DNA of 15,283 bases from assembly GCA_934351925.1 (NCBI GenBank), contig CAKRJT010000046.1:1-15283 (forward strand). The letters run 5' to 3'. This DNA is from an uncultured Lachnospiraceae bacterium. Lineage in GTDB: Bacteria > Bacillota > Clostridia > Lachnospirales > Lachnospiraceae. This document shows positions 14,424 through 15,283 of this stretch, in pieces. The position numbers and the translations under genes are program-made. Below the pieces are notes generated by a model. That model was not told the origin of the DNA. It searched no databases and saw only the letters and a program-made list of their open reading frames with translations. How positions within the stretch are numbered: position 1 is the stretch's first letter; each line of letters opens with the position of its first letter.

Positions 14424-15283
14424 AAAATATTTTAATGACGGCAGAACGACTTATATTGATGAGGTACACTTAGGCGGCACGCACGGAGAACGTGTTGTCC
14501 CGATTATCAGATTTGAACCCTACAGAGGAGAGAGCTGGTTAAGACATGGCTTCTCGACAAGGCTTGGCGGGGTGAGCGACGGGATATACAGCAGCATGAA
14601 TCTTAGCTTCTCGCAGGGTGACAGCGAGGAGCTCGTAAGAAGAAATCATGCTATAATGGCTGAGGCGCTCGGGGTACGGCTTGAGGATATGGTGTATTCA
14701 CATCAGACCCATACGACTAATGTGCTGCGCGTCACAAAGGAGCACGCCGGAATGGGGCTGACAAGGGAGAGAAACTTTCACGATGTGGATGGATTCGTGA
14801 CGGACGTTCCGGGGCTTATGCTCGTGACAGCGTATGCCGATTGTGTGCCGCTCTATTTTGCGGACAGGAGACTGCATGTGATAGGACTGTCACATTCCGG
14901 ATGGCGCGGAACGGTGAACAATATGGCTCGGGCGACGATTGATAAGCTTATAGAGGAGTTCGCAAGCCGGCCTGACGACATCGTGGCATTCATCGGACCA
15001 TCGATATGTGCCTCCTGCTATGAGGTGGGGGCTGATGTTGCGGACAATTTCAGCGCTGCCTACGGGCAGGACGCCGCAAAGGTGTTATGCCCGAAGAAAG
15101 AGACTGCGGCGGAGAAAAAGTATTACCTTAATCTTCACGCTGCCAACCGCATAAATATGCTGCGCGCAGGAATACCGCAGGAAAACATACATGTCACGGA
15201 CATATGCACCTGCTGTAATAGCGGGCTGCTTTTCTCACACCGCGCCTCAAAGGGGAAACGCGGAGGTCTGTGCGGATATATGA
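14410..15283 (+). CDS. pgeF: Polyphenol oxidase-type purine nucleoside phosphorylase PgeF (YfiH/YlmD), 3' end outside the window
   Basis: The visible part encodes 291 residues, open to the last base, and lacks only a few C-terminal residues. The family acts as a Zn/Cu-type phosphorylase/deaminase on purine nucleosides and was earlier annotated as laccase. Signatures are RHGFSTRLGGVS (45-56), HQTHT (98-102), DGFVTD, the metal-ligand Cys145 in ADCVPLYFAD, His162 in HSGWRGT, GPSICASCYEVG, and the C-terminal FSHRASKG...GGLCGYM. The likely metal ligands are His101, Cys145 and His162, spaced in the same way as the E. coli YfiH ligands between Cys and the second His. The start ATG 14410 (or 14413) has AAGGA at 14397-14401 and overlaps the GLUG gene by 14 bases. 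It is probably co-translated with the surface protein although unrelated in function. The N-terminus is about 40 residues longer than a compact YfiH. Confidence 0.92.
   Translation, partial: MMQSEKYFNDGRTTYIDEVHLGGTHGERVVPIIRFEPYRGESWLRHGFSTRLGGVSDGIYSSMNLSFSQGDSEELVRRNHAIMAEALGVRLEDMVYSHQTHTTNVLRVTKEHAGMGLTRERNFHDVDGFVTDVPGLMLVTAYADCVPLYFADRRLHVIGLSHSGWRGTVNNMARATIDKLIEEFASRPDDIVAFIGPSICASCYEVGADVADNFSAAYGQDAAKVLCPKKETAAEKKYYLNLHAANRINMLRAGIPQENIHVTDICTCCNSGLLFSHRASKGKRGGLCGYM

Noticed and set aside
1..15283. CRISPR array, tRNA, rRNA or insertion sequence
   Set aside because: No regular repeat-spacer pattern, cloverleaf, rRNA stretch, transposase or terminal inverted repeats were seen on either strand.

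Overview
The window looks like a chromosomal segment from a low-to-moderate GC Firmicute, most likely a clostridial (Lachnospiraceae-type) species. The reasons are strong GGAGG-type ribosome binding sites before nearly every gene, the gene order rplS - lepB - rbgA (ylqF) - rnhB - FliK-like (ylqG-type) - FlhB C-terminal-like (ylqH-type), which resembles the Bacillus subtilis trmD/rplS neighbourhood, and protein styles typical of this group (MATE, MMPL, GLUG repeats, PgeF/YlmD). The taxon is an inference from gene order and sequence style, not from a marker search. All genes read on the + strand.

Region 1 (1-1660) is AT-richer and accessory-looking. It holds a decayed 3D (Asp-Asp-Asp) domain gene with no usable start, an internal frameshift and one of its conserved Asp codons replaced, then a 358-residue lipoprotein with PepSY-like segments. 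A pair of mutually exclusive hairpins lies between them. Region 2 (1661-2275) is the monocistronic-looking rplS unit: phased A/T-rich repeats, a near-consensus extended -10 promoter, a structured leader and an intrinsic terminator.

Region 3 (2297-8424) is a housekeeping run: signal peptidase I (lepB), ribosome-assembly GTPase (rbgA), RNase HII (rnhB), a FliK-like protein, a stand-alone FlhB C-terminal-like protein lacking the NPTH autocleavage motif, a MATE exporter, and the YraN/UPF0102 nuclease-fold protein. A possible terminator overlaps the end of rnhB and a clear one overlaps the end of yraN.

Region 4 (8511-15283) starts with its own promoter and forms a tightly coupled operon: an MMPL/RND-type membrane protein, a 1129-residue membrane-anchored surface protein whose GLUG-repeat region is split by a long predicted helical insertion, and pgeF (multicopper-oxidase-fold purine nucleoside phosphorylase), which runs off the window a few residues short of its end. 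The MMPL and GLUG genes overlap by 23 bases and the GLUG and pgeF genes by 14, so translation is probably coupled.

The best candidates for undescribed biology are the MMPL-GLUG pair and the FliK-like/FlhB-C-like pair embedded among ribosome and RNA housekeeping genes. No tRNA, rRNA, CRISPR array, transposase or attachment site was seen, and no gene-free stretch exceeds 300 bases.
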